In this document: positions 1-6,163 of the stretch, in pieces | Layout: each line of letters starts with the position of its first letter | Numbering within the stretch: position 1 is the stretch's first letter | Assembly (NCBI GenBank): GCA_013152045.1 | Contig: JAADGZ010000009.1 | Coordinates: 1-7,621, forward strand | DNA from: Gammaproteobacteria bacterium | Lineage (GTDB): Bacteria; Pseudomonadota; Gammaproteobacteria; UBA6429; Thiohalophilaceae | Length of the DNA stretch: 7,621 nucleotides | Direction of reading: 5' to 3' | The notes under the pieces: generated by a model | What the model was told of the DNA's origin: nothing | The model's database searches: none | The model's input: only the letters and a program-made list of their open reading frames with translations | Made by a program: the position numbers and the translations under genes

Positions 1-1195
1 GTTTCAGTTCAATTTCAAAACGGCCACCTTCCATGCCCAGTTGCTGCATGCGTTCGCTAATTCGGGATGCGAACTTTTTCGCGGCTCGGTTTCGACTCTG
101 ACTGAGTTTTTTCGCCTGTGACTGATATTTGGCTCGGGCCTGTTCGATGTCTTGCTGCAGACGCCCGGCACGGATATCCGCCTGTTCCAGTTTGGTCAGT
201 TCTTCCTGCAGACGGATGAAATGTGCAGGTAATTCTTCGGCTGAAATTTGGTGTTTGCGGGACAGATCAGTAATGCTGGCCAGTCGTTCTTCAATTTCGG
301 CCAGTCGTTGCGGATCGAGGGCGAGATTGTCCCGGTAGTGACGCAGTTCTGTGGTGGCTTCATTAATCTGGATACTGGCGCTGTCGAGTAATCCTGCGGC
401 GCTTTCCAGGCTTGAATCCATAGCGGCGAGGGACTGTAGATCGGACAGGCTGTGGCTTAGTAGCGTATGGACTGATGCCTGATCGTTTTCTTCCAGTCGG
501 TTGAGGATCTGATCGCTGCTTTCCAGAATCTGGCGGGCATTGGCCAGGCGTTTGTGCTCGGCATCTAGTTTATCGCTTTCTCCTTCAGCGAGGTTTAGGG
601 CTTCCAACTCACTGACCTGATAACGCAGTAGTTCGAGCCGAGACGCCCGTTCATTGCGCAGCTTGTCCAGTCCCTGCATATCTTTGTTAAGAGTCCGCCA
701 CTGTTTAAAGGCCTGGGCTACAGCACTGAGCAAAGCCGGATGATGGGCGTAATCGTCCAGCAACTGTTGCTGGATTTCCCGCCGTAACAGGCTGTGATGT
801 TCATGCTGGCCATGCAGATCCACCAGCATTTCCCCCAGCTCGCGCAGCAGGGTAATGGGACAGGGTTTACCGTTGATGAAGGCACGGGAGGGGCCGCTGG
901 CGCTGATCGTGCGGCGGATAATGCACTCCTCGGCGCTGTCCAGTTCATGCTCCTTAAGCCAGGCTTCGGCGGCTGTGGTGGTACTGGTATCGAAGGTAAC
1001 GCTGATTTCCGCTTTTTCCGCCCCGTGGCGAATTACGCTGCTATCTGCGCGGTCACCCAGCGCCAGTCCCAACGCATCGAGCAGGATGGATTTACCCGCT
1101 CCAGTTTCTCCCGTCAGCACCGTCATTCCTGCCTCAAGCTCGAGGTCGAGTTTTTCGACAATCGCAAAATTCCAGATATGGATGTGAGTCAGCAT
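1..1195 (-). CDS. recN: DNA repair protein RecN, 5' part (C-terminus outside window)
   Basis: RecN is an SMC-like ATPase of the cytoplasm that acts in recombinational repair of double-strand breaks. The frame is open from the ATG at 1195-1193 to the left edge without a stop, giving 398 codons; family members are usually about 550-560 residues, so roughly the last 150, with Walker B and the ABC signature, are missing. Visible are the family N-terminus (MLTHIHIWNFAIVEKLDLEL), the Walker A motif GETGAGKS at residues 29-36, SRAFING at 103-109 and HGQHEH at 128-133, followed by a long Leu/Glu/Gln/Arg-rich coiled-coil region from about residue 150 to 385. GPSR at 101-104 stands where relatives often have GRSR. 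The start is fixed by the conserved N-terminus, although no Shine-Dalgarno sequence precedes it and a TATAAT box ends only six bases upstream. The gene follows nadK on the same strand after 131 bases. Identity is certain from the motifs. Confidence 0.96.
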   Translation of the reverse strand, partial: MLTHIHIWNFAIVEKLDLELEAGMTVLTGETGAGKSILLDALGLALGDRADSSVIRHGAEKAEISVTFDTSTTTAAEAWLKEHELDSAEECIIRRTISASGPSRAFINGKPCPITLLRELGEMLVDLHGQHEHHSLLRREIQQQLLDDYAHHPALLSAVAQAFKQWRTLNKDMQGLDKLRNERASRLELLRYQVSELEALNLAEGESDKLDAEHKRLANARQILESSDQILNRLEENDQASVHTLLSHSLSDLQSLAAMDSSLESAAGLLDSASIQINEATTELRHYRDNLALDPQRLAEIEERLASITDLSRKHQISAEELPAHFIRLQEELTKLEQADIRAGRLQQDIEQARAKYQSQAKKLSQSRNRAAKKFASRISERMQQLGMEGGRFEIELK

Positions 1196-1201
1196 GGGGC
1201 G

Positions 1202-1207
1202 ATTATA
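1202..1207 (-). promoter_or_regulatory. Putative recN -10 box
   Basis: A perfect TATAAT on the minus strand ends six bases before the recN ATG. At normal spacing transcription would start at or within a base or two of the A of the start codon, giving a leaderless message. The best -35 at 18-base spacing (TGGCTA, 1226-1231) matches only three of six positions. No LexA-type box (CTG-N10-CAG) was found between 1196 and 1326, although recN is SOS-controlled in enteric bacteria. Confidence 0.5.
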
Positions 1208-1256
1208 CTCATTGGCAGTTGCTGGTAGCCAGGAAATTCAGGTAGACCACCAGCCA

Positions 1257-1288
1257 GTTGGGCTTCGCGTTGCTCAGCACCAACCTAC
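1257..1288 (-). repeat. REP-like palindromic repeat, copy A
   Basis: Imperfect palindrome between nadK and recN. GTTGG (1257-1261) pairs with CCAAC (1280-1284), and GCT (1262-1264) with AGC (1276-1278), with A1279 bulged and an 11-base loop. Read on the minus strand it starts GTAGGTTGG and ends GCGAAGCCCAAC. Copy B after dnaJ (7350-7380) has the same architecture, and the 22-base GCTGA-to-CCAAC core matches at 17 positions. This resembles the short dispersed extragenic palindromes found in many gammaproteobacteria. There is no T-tract, so an intrinsic terminator role is unlikely. Confidence 0.75.
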
Positions 1289-1326
1289 GAGACTTGTATC
1301 TTGTACCCTTTATCTTGTATCTGAAC
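1289..1326 (-). repeat. Degenerate heptameric repeat array, copy A
   Basis: Read on the minus strand directly after the nadK TAA, the sequence is GTTCAG and then four 7-base units: ATACAAG, ATAAAGG, GTACAAG and ATACAAG (1320-1293). TCTC follows, and then the REP-like palindrome. Two units are identical and the others differ from them at one to three positions. The array is noncoding. Confidence 0.7.
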
Positions 1327-2205
1327 TTATGAATGTTCACCCCAGTGCATCTTGGCGCGCAAAATTTCAAAATGATTATGCTGACGTGGGTGAATAAGGC
1401 GAATATATTTGTCTTTTTTCCGGATTAGAATTTTGTCACCGGAGACCAGACCCAGGTTAATCTGGCCATCACAGGTCACTTGGGCATGGGAGTGCATATT
1501 TTCCTTGACCAGAATTTCGATTTCGCTGTCGCCACTGACCACGATGGGGCGGTAGCTCATGCTGTGGGGACAAATGGGCACGATTAGAATGGCGTTTACA
1601 CCCGGTTCGATGATCGGTCCGCCACCGGAAAGAGCGTAGGCCGTGGAACCGGTGGGGGTGGAGACGATCAGCCCGTCAGAGCGCATGCTGTTGAGGAAAC
1701 GGCCGTTCACCCAGGTCTCGGTTTCGATCATGCGTGCTACTTCCCATTTATGTACCACAACATCGTTGAAAGCATCACTTTCGCTGGGGGGGGAGTCTTT
1801 GTGCTGAACTTCAGCATTGAGCAGGATTCGATGTTCCTCTTCATATTCGCCATCGAGGATTTCATTAATGCGTTCTTCCATGTCGTCAGGGGATATATCC
1901 ACCAGAAAACCCAGCCGACCCAGATTGACTCCGAGAATAGGGATATCGTATTCCACCAGGGTGCGGGCCACCGCCAGCAGGGTGCCGTCGCCCCCGACTA
2001 TAATAGTCAAATCACAGTTACGACCGATTTCATCCAGACTGGCGCAGGGCAGATCTTGGGTTGAGAGTAGCTGACCGGTGGCGTGTTCGAGCATAATGTC
2101 GCAGCCTCGTTTTTGCAGCAGCATGCCGAGTTCGTGGACGGTTTCCGCCACCTGGGGGTTGCCGTATTTGCCAATCAGGCCGATTTTATTAAAGCAGTTA
2201 TTCAT
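1327..2205 (-). CDS. nadK: NAD kinase
   Basis: NadK phosphorylates NAD at the 2' hydroxyl of the adenosine ribose, using ATP or polyphosphate, and is the cytoplasmic source of NADP. The 292-residue length equals the usual size. Key motifs are GGDG at 71-74 (diphosphate site and catalytic Asp73), NLGRLGFL at 94-101, ND at 147-148, and SDGLIVSTPTGSTAYALSGG from 176. It ends with the family's LRAKMHWGE-like tail. An open frame extends upstream to 2313, but family similarity begins at MNNCFNKIG, so the ATG at 2205-2203 is chosen. Its Shine-Dalgarno is poor: AGGGGA lies about 15 bases away. Odd: Trp154 in VVVHKWEVARMIE, where relatives carry Gly, and Met174 in place of the common Gln before RSDG. 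The gene is divergent from hrcA, with recN downstream on the same strand. Confidence 0.97.
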   Translation of the reverse strand: MNNCFNKIGLIGKYGNPQVAETVHELGMLLQKRGCDIMLEHATGQLLSTQDLPCASLDEIGRNCDLTIIVGGDGTLLAVARTLVEYDIPILGVNLGRLGFLVDISPDDMEERINEILDGEYEEEHRILLNAEVQHKDSPPSESDAFNDVVVHKWEVARMIETETWVNGRFLNSMRSDGLIVSTPTGSTAYALSGGGPIIEPGVNAILIVPICPHSMSYRPIVVSGDSEIEILVKENMHSHAQVTCDGQINLGLVSGDKILIRKKDKYIRLIHPRQHNHFEILRAKMHWGEHS

Positions 2206-2238
2206 TGTGATTTTGACATTCCCCTGTTTGCACTTTCC

Positions 2239-2250
2239 ATATAATATAGA
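2239..2250. promoter_or_regulatory. Overlapping divergent -10 region for hrcA and nadK
   Basis: The 96-base gap between the nadK and hrcA starts holds an AT-rich near-palindrome, ATATAATATAGA. It reads TATAAT on the plus strand (2240-2245, towards hrcA) and contains TATTAT on the minus strand (towards nadK). A perfect plus-strand TTGACA lies at 2213-2218, but 21 bases from TATAAT, too far for a standard sigma-70 promoter. The minus-strand -35 candidate (TTCATT) is weak. No CIRCE and no good sigma-32 site were found here. The promoter location is inferred from the -10 matches and gene orientation. Confidence 0.4.
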
Positions 2251-2301
2251 GAGTCTGTTGAAAAATGAATTGCTTTTATTCCTGTTGCCGAAGAGTCCCA
2301 T

Positions 2302-3339
2302 GTGTCTGCACATCCTGCTTTAAACGAACGCTCCCTTTCCCTGTTGAAAATTCTGGTTGAACGCTATATCAGCGAAGGCCAGCCGGTGGGTTCCAATACG
2401 TTGGCACGGGAAAGTGGTGTTAACCTGAGTTCGGCCAGTATTCGCAATATCATGGCTGATCTTGAGGAGCGGGGCATGGTGGTCTCGCCGCACACCTCGG
2501 CAGGCAGGGTCCCCACCGTAAAGGGCTACCGTCTGTTCGTAGACAACCTGCTTACTGTCAAGCCGTTACAGCATACGCTTATTGATCATTTCAAACTGGA
2601 ATTGGACAAAGGCGTTCGGCCAGAGGAGCTGATTGATTCTGCCTCCTTGCTGCTCTCGCATACCACCGGTATGGCGGGAGTGGTGATGTTGCCGCGCATG
2701 GGCTCGGTATTATTGCAACAGATTGAATTCATTCCGCTATCGGCCAATCGCATCCTGGTCGTATTGGTCGTCAATGAGACGGAAGTGCAAAACCGTATTA
2801 TCCATACCGAGCGCAGCTACAGCCAAGATGAACTGCAGCGAGTAGCCAATTATTTAAACAGTGAATTCAGCGGCTGTGAATTATCCTCTATTCGCCAAGG
2901 GGTGCATAAGAGCATGCAGACGGTGCGTGATGATATGCAGCAGATCATGCAGGTCGCGATGAATATGGCGGACAAGGTGCTGGCGGAGTCTGATGAAGAC
3001 GATCTGGTGATTGCCGGTGAAACCAACCTGATGCAGTACGCGGAAATGGCGGATATGGATAAATTACGCCAGCTTTTCGAGGCTTTCAGTGCCAAACAGG
3101 ATATTCTGCATATTCTGGATCACTCTATTCATGCCGAAGGCATGCAGATTTTTATTGGCGAGGAGTCCGGTTATTCGGCTTTCGGCGAATGTTCGGTGGT
3201 GACCGCTCCTTACCGGATTGAAGATCAAGTGGTGGGGGTGCTGGGCGTGATCGGTCCTACTCGCATGGCCTATGATCGGGTCATTCCAGTTGTCGATGTG
3301 ACTGCAAAAATTCTTGGTTCCCTCTTGAGTTCTGAGTAA
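2302..3339 (+). CDS. hrcA: Heat-inducible transcription repressor HrcA
   Basis: HrcA is a dimeric DNA-binding repressor of chaperone genes that recognises the CIRCE inverted repeat and needs GroEL to stay active. At 345 residues it has the normal length. The N-terminal winged helix spans about 5-82: LLKILVERYISEGQPVGS, a recognition region SSASIRNIMADLEERG (43-58), and the hallmark wing HTSAGRVPTVKGYRLFV (64-80). The rest fits the GAF-like and inserted dimerisation domains, with IFIGEES and DRVIPVVDVTAKILG-type segments near the end. The start is GTG at 2302, preceded by GAAGAG at 2290-2295; upstream in frame there is a stop at 2266 and no ATG, GTG or TTG between. An out-of-frame ATG at 2300 overlaps the GTG and opens a 7-codon frame. 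It is divergent from nadK and 94 bases before grpE. No CIRCE is visible anywhere in the window, so autoregulation is unsupported. Confidence 0.97.
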   Translation: MSAHPALNERSLSLLKILVERYISEGQPVGSNTLARESGVNLSSASIRNIMADLEERGMVVSPHTSAGRVPTVKGYRLFVDNLLTVKPLQHTLIDHFKLELDKGVRPEELIDSASLLLSHTTGMAGVVMLPRMGSVLLQQIEFIPLSANRILVVLVVNETEVQNRIIHTERSYSQDELQRVANYLNSEFSGCELSSIRQGVHKSMQTVRDDMQQIMQVAMNMADKVLAESDEDDLVIAGETNLMQYAEMADMDKLRQLFEAFSAKQDILHILDHSIHAEGMQIFIGEESGYSAFGECSVVTAPYRIEDQVVGVLGVIGPTRMAYDRVIPVVDVTAKILGSLLSSE

Positions 3340-3351
3340 TCGTCCCCAAAT
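3324..3351 (+). promoter_or_regulatory. Sigma-32 type heat-shock promoter for grpE
   Basis: The -35 CTTGAG (3324-3329) lies inside the last codons of hrcA. After a 14-base spacer comes CCCCAAAT (3344-3351), matching seven of eight positions of the sigma-32 -10 consensus CCCCATNT, counting N as a match. The spacing equals that of the main E. coli dnaK heat-shock promoter. The expected start near 3358 leaves a leader of about 75 bases that includes heptamer array C. A GC-rich inverted repeat (3344-3368) overlaps the -10. Function is inferred from consensus and position. Confidence 0.72.
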
Positions 3352-3371
3352 AATGCAGGATTTAGGGGGGT

Positions 3372-3412
3372 AGCGAGTAGAAATCAGCACTAGCTATCAG
3401 CCACTAGCAACA
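3372..3412 (+). repeat. Degenerate heptameric repeat array, copy C
   Basis: Six consecutive units each begin with AG: AGCGAGT, AGAAATC, AGCACT (one base short), AGCTATC, AGCCACT and AGCAACA. The consensus is about AGCNACT. It lies between the grpE heat-shock promoter and the grpE ribosome binding site, so it should be in the grpE leader RNA. The period and the AGNNACN pattern are shared with the arrays after nadK and dnaJ, but no palindrome of the REP type is attached here. Confidence 0.6.
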
Positions 3413-3433
3413 ATTTTAAAGCGTGGAGCAATT

Positions 3434-4027
3434 ATGAGCGACAACGACGTGAAAGCGGATGAGATTGAAACTTCGAGCGAGACAGAACAGGATGAACAGG
3501 AAATAACCGTCGATGATATCGATATGGTAGAAAGTCTGCAGCAGGCCGAAGCCAACCTCGTGGAAGCGCAGGATCAGATATTACGTCTGAAAGCCGAGAT
3601 GGAAAACCTGCGTCGGCGTTCGGCCCGCGAAGTAGAAAACGCCCATAAATATGCGCTTGAGCGTTTTGTGCAAGAACTGTTACCGGTTATCGATAGCCTG
3701 GAGATGGGACGCGATGCGGCTATGGGTGAAGGCGCTACCCTGGAAAAGCTGCAGGAAGGTACCGATTTGACCCTGAAAATGCTGTTATCGACGATCGAAA
3801 AATTTGGTATCAAGGCGGTGCATCCGCAAGGTGAAGCCTTCGATCCGGAACTGCATCAAGCTATGTCCATGCAGGAATCGGCTGAACATGCACCGAATAC
3901 TGTGATGAATGTTATGCAGAAAGGCTACCTACTCAATGATCGCCTGGTGCGCCCCGCTATGGTGGTGGTTTCCAGAGCTGGCGAGGACGCGGAAAAGTCT
4001 GGCGCAAATATTGACGAGAAGGCTTGA
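3434..4027 (+). CDS. grpE: Nucleotide exchange factor GrpE
   Basis: GrpE is a homodimer that opens the DnaK nucleotide-binding domain to release ADP, and it also acts as a thermosensor of the Hsp70 cycle. Its 197 residues match the family size. An acidic, probably disordered N-terminus (1-33) is followed by a long helix and coiled coil (about 34-88) containing ENLRRRSAREVENAHKYA. A helical bundle follows to about 124. The C-terminal beta domain that contacts DnaK carries PQGEAFDPELHQAM (131-144) and the family signature GYLLNDRLVRPAMVVVS (164-180). The ATG at 3434 has GGAG at 3425-3428, five bases upstream. It has its own sigma-32-type promoter at 3324-3351, so it can be induced apart from hrcA. 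The stop codon overlaps the -35 box of the dnaK promoter. Confidence 0.98.
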   Translation: MSDNDVKADEIETSSETEQDEQEITVDDIDMVESLQQAEANLVEAQDQILRLKAEMENLRRRSAREVENAHKYALERFVQELLPVIDSLEMGRDAAMGEGATLEKLQEGTDLTLKMLLSTIEKFGIKAVHPQGEAFDPELHQAMSMQESAEHAPNTVMNVMQKGYLLNDRLVRPAMVVVSRAGEDAEKSGANIDEKA

Positions 4028-4050
4028 ACTTCGGGCAAAAGCCCCTATTT
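4023..4050 (+). promoter_or_regulatory. Sigma-32 type heat-shock promoter for dnaK
   Basis: The -35 CTTGAA (4023-4028) overlaps the grpE stop codon. A 14-base spacer follows, then CCCTATTT (4043-4050), a seven-of-eight match to CCCCATNT, counting N as a match. The spacing is identical to that of the grpE promoter upstream. A start near 4057 would give a leader of about 48 bases. The spacer and -10 hold a small perfect stem, GGGC-AAAA-GCCC (4033-4044). Function is inferred from consensus, position and the chaperone context. Confidence 0.75.
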
Positions 4051-4090
4051 ATACCTCAACTTAAGAATTTAGATAAATAACCCCTGATTT

Positions 4091-4094
4091 GGAG
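4091..4094 (+). promoter_or_regulatory. dnaK ribosome binding site (decides the start)
   Basis: GGAG is one base before an ATG at 4096 and ten bases before the ATG at 4105. One base is too close for initiation, and the conserved DnaK N-terminus [10 protein letters not shown] begins at 4105, so the downstream ATG is chosen. Confidence 0.7.
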
Positions 4095-4104
4095 AATGAC
4101 GAAA

Positions 4105-6048
4105 ATGGGAAAGATTATAGGAATTGACCTGGGTACTACCAACTCCTGTGTAGCGGTCATGGAAAATGGCAAGCCCAAGGTCATTGAAAACAGCGAAGGT
4201 GATCGTACTACACCTTCTATTGTGGCCTTTACTGGTGATAACGAAGTGGTTGTGGGTCAGCCGGCCAAACGCCAGGCTGTTACCAATCCTCATAACACCC
4301 TGTATGCGATCAAGCGCCTGATTGGTCGTCGCTTCCAGGATGATGAAGTGCAGAAAGACATTGGTATGGTGCCGTACAAAATTGTCAAGGCCGACAACAG
4401 CGATGATGCCTGGGTCGAAGTCAATGGCAAGAAAATGGCGCCGCCGGAAATTGCTGCACGCATCCTGCAGAAAATGAAAAAGACCGCCGAAGACTATCTG
4501 GGCGAAGAAGTAACGGAAGCGGTAATTACCGTGCCGGCTTACTTCAATGATTCCCAGCGTCAGGCGACTAAAGATGCAGGCAGAATTGCCGGGTTGGAAG
4601 TCAAACGCATCATCAACGAGCCAACTGCAGCTGCGCTGGCTTTTGGTATGGATAAAAAAGAAGGTGATCGCAAAATAGCTGTCTATGATCTTGGCGGCGG
4701 TACCTTCGATATTTCTATTATTGAAATTGCCGATATCGACGGCGAACATCAGGTCGAAGTGCTGTCTACCAACGGTGACACCTTCCTCGGTGGTGAAGAT
4801 TTCGATATGCGCCTGATCGACTATCTGGTTGAACAGTTCAAGAGTGAGCAGGGCATTGACCTGCGTAACGATCCGTTGGCGTTGCAGCGTCTAAAAGAAG
4901 CCGCAGAAAAAGCCAAAATTGAACTGTCTTCCACCCAGCAGACCGACGTCAATCTGCCTTATATTACAGCCGATGCTTCCGGTCCCAAACATCTGAATAT
5001 CAAGGTGACGCGGGCCAAGCTGGAATCGCTGGTAGAGGAACTGATCACTCGCTCGATCGAACCCTGCAAAATGGCACTGAAGGACGCTGGCCTATCTGCT
5101 TCGGAAATCGACGATGTAATTTTGGTCGGTGGCCAGATCCGTATGCCCAAGGTGCAGGAAGTAGTTAAGAACTTTTTCGGCAAGGAACCGCGCAAGGATG
5201 TCAATCCGGATGAAGCTGTGGCTATGGGTGCCGCCATTCAGGCTGGAGTACTCGGTGGCGATGTTAAGGACGTACTGCTGCTTGATGTTACCCCGCTGTC
5301 ACTGGGTATCGAAACCCTTGGTGGCGTGATGACCAAGCTGATTGAAAAGAACACCACGATTCCGACCAAGGCTACCCAGGTGTTCTCGACTGCCGACGAC
5401 AACCAGAGTGCGGTAACCGTGCATGTGTTACAGGGTGAACGTGAACGTGCGGATGCCAACAAGTCGTTGGGTCGTTTTGACCTGACCGACATTCCACCTG
5501 CGCCGCGCGGTACACCGCAGATTGAAGTGGCACTGGACATCGACGCCAACGGTATTCTCAACGTCAGCGCAAAGGACAAGGCGACGGGCAAGGAACAGTC
5601 CATCGTGATCAAGGCTTCTAGTGGTTTGTCTGATGATGAAGTCGATAAAATGGTTCGTGATGCCGAAGCGCATGCGGACGAGGACAAGAAGTTCCAGGAA
5701 GAAGTAAATACGCGCAACCAGGCGGATGCCCTTGTTCATGCTACGCGCAAGTCGATAGAAGAAATGGGTGACAAGCTGGAAGCGGATGAAAAGAGCAAGA
5801 TTGAAGCGGCTATCAAGGATCTGGAAGAAGCCCTCAAGGGTAGCGATATGGCCGATATCGAAGCGAAGAGCAAGGCTCTGAGCGAAGCCTCTGCAAAAAT
5901 GGCAGAACGTATGTATGCCGAGCAGGGAGCAGCGGAAGCGGCCGGGACCGCTGGTGCTGAAGCAGCCGGAGGTGCTACTGAGTCTGGTGCTTCATCTGAC
6001 GATGTTGTTGATGCCGAGTTCGAAGAAGTGAACGACGACAAGAAGTAA
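4105..6048 (+). CDS. dnaK: Molecular chaperone DnaK (Hsp70)
   Basis: DnaK is the ATP-driven cytoplasmic Hsp70 that binds exposed hydrophobic peptides and works with DnaJ and GrpE; in sigma-32 bacteria it also holds sigma-32 inactive. From the ATG at 4105 it has 647 residues, the normal size; a frame opening at 4096 would add three. The nucleotide-binding domain (1 to about 386) shows [10 protein letters not shown] (6-15), [11 protein letters not shown] (171-181) and DLGGGTFD (195-202) with Thr200, equivalent to the E. coli autophosphorylation Thr199. The linker VLLLD is at 390-394, followed by the beta-sandwich substrate domain and helical lid to about 605, then an Ala/Gly-rich tail ending in [12 protein letters not shown]. 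Odd: residue 345 is Ile, giving GGQIRMP where DnaK normally has GGQTRMP at the adenosine site; the codon is ATC, one transition from ACC. It is preceded by a sigma-32-type promoter and followed by a strong terminator. Confidence 0.98.
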   Translation: MGKIIGIDLGTTNSCVAVMENGKPKVIENSEGDRTTPSIVAFTGDNEVVVGQPAKRQAVTNPHNTLYAIKRLIGRRFQDDEVQKDIGMVPYKIVKADNSDDAWVEVNGKKMAPPEIAARILQKMKKTAEDYLGEEVTEAVITVPAYFNDSQRQATKDAGRIAGLEVKRIINEPTAAALAFGMDKKEGDRKIAVYDLGGGTFDISIIEIADIDGEHQVEVLSTNGDTFLGGEDFDMRLIDYLVEQFKSEQGIDLRNDPLALQRLKEAAEKAKIELSSTQQTDVNLPYITADASGPKHLNIKVTRAKLESLVEELITRSIEPCKMALKDAGLSASEIDDVILVGGQIRMPKVQEVVKNFFGKEPRKDVNPDEAVAMGAAIQAGVLGGDVKDVLLLDVTPLSLGIETLGGVMTKLIEKNTTIPTKATQVFSTADDNQSAVTVHVLQGERERADANKSLGRFDLTDIPPAPRGTPQIEVALDIDANGILNVSAKDKATGKEQSIVIKASSGLSDDEVDKMVRDAEAHADEDKKFQEEVNTRNQADALVHATRKSIEEMGDKLEADEKSKIEAAIKDLEEALKGSDMADIEAKSKALSEASAKMAERMYAEQGAAEAAGTAGAEAAGGATESGASSDDVVDAEFEEVNDDKK

Positions 6049-6068
6049 GTATTTATTGCTGCAAGTCG

Positions 6069-6102
6069 AATCCGGAGCGGGAATTTCCTGCTCCGGATTT
6101 TT
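6069..6102 (+). terminator. Intrinsic terminator between dnaK and dnaJ
   Basis: The left arm starting AATCCGGAGCGGG (6069) pairs with the right arm ending GCTCCGGATT (6099) over 13-14 base pairs, with one G-U pair and a loop of three to five bases. TTTTT (6098-6102) follows directly. It lies 20 bases after the dnaK stop. Stem strength and the T-run are typical of Rho-independent termination. It should end much of the dnaK transcript and limit readthrough into dnaJ. Confidence 0.88.
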
Positions 6103-6163
6103 GCCGTTTATGAATCAAGAGTAAATAGACGTAGTTTTCACGGTTAAAATAGTAAAATAAATT

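Noticed and set aside
1..1195. Possible frameshift in recN
   Set aside because: The frame was read codon by codon from the ATG to the left edge without a stop or loss of family resemblance; the gene is only cut by the window edge.
794..1228. 144-codon plus-strand frame opposite recN, and its neighbour at 855-1187
   Set aside because: Both are shadows of the RecN frame, which carries the Walker A and HGQHEH motifs in the same bases.
2213..2245. TTGACA plus TATAAT as a standard sigma-70 promoter for hrcA
   Set aside because: Both hexamers are perfect, but the 21-base gap is outside the usable range for sigma-70.
2206..2313. 36-residue N-terminal extension of NadK
   Set aside because: The extension lies in the divergent promoter region. 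Family similarity starts at MNNCFNKIG and the shorter protein has the usual 292 residues.
3385..3411. Possible diverged CIRCE operator before grpE
   Set aside because: The left arm TCAGCACTA matches seven of nine CIRCE positions, but the right arm after nine bases matches only four of nine and the two are not complementary. The heptamer array explains the sequence better.
4069..4749. 226-codon open frame on the minus strand opposite dnaK
   Set aside because: Long antisense frames opposite hsp70 genes are a known artefact of its codon use. This one has no ribosome binding site or family resemblance and lies across the conserved DnaK ATPase domain.
6126..6158. dnaJ promoter from TAGACG with either TAAAAT box
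   Set aside because: Spacers are 13 or 21 bases, so neither pair fits a standard promoter. The boxes occur in an A/T-rich leader where such matches are expected by chance.
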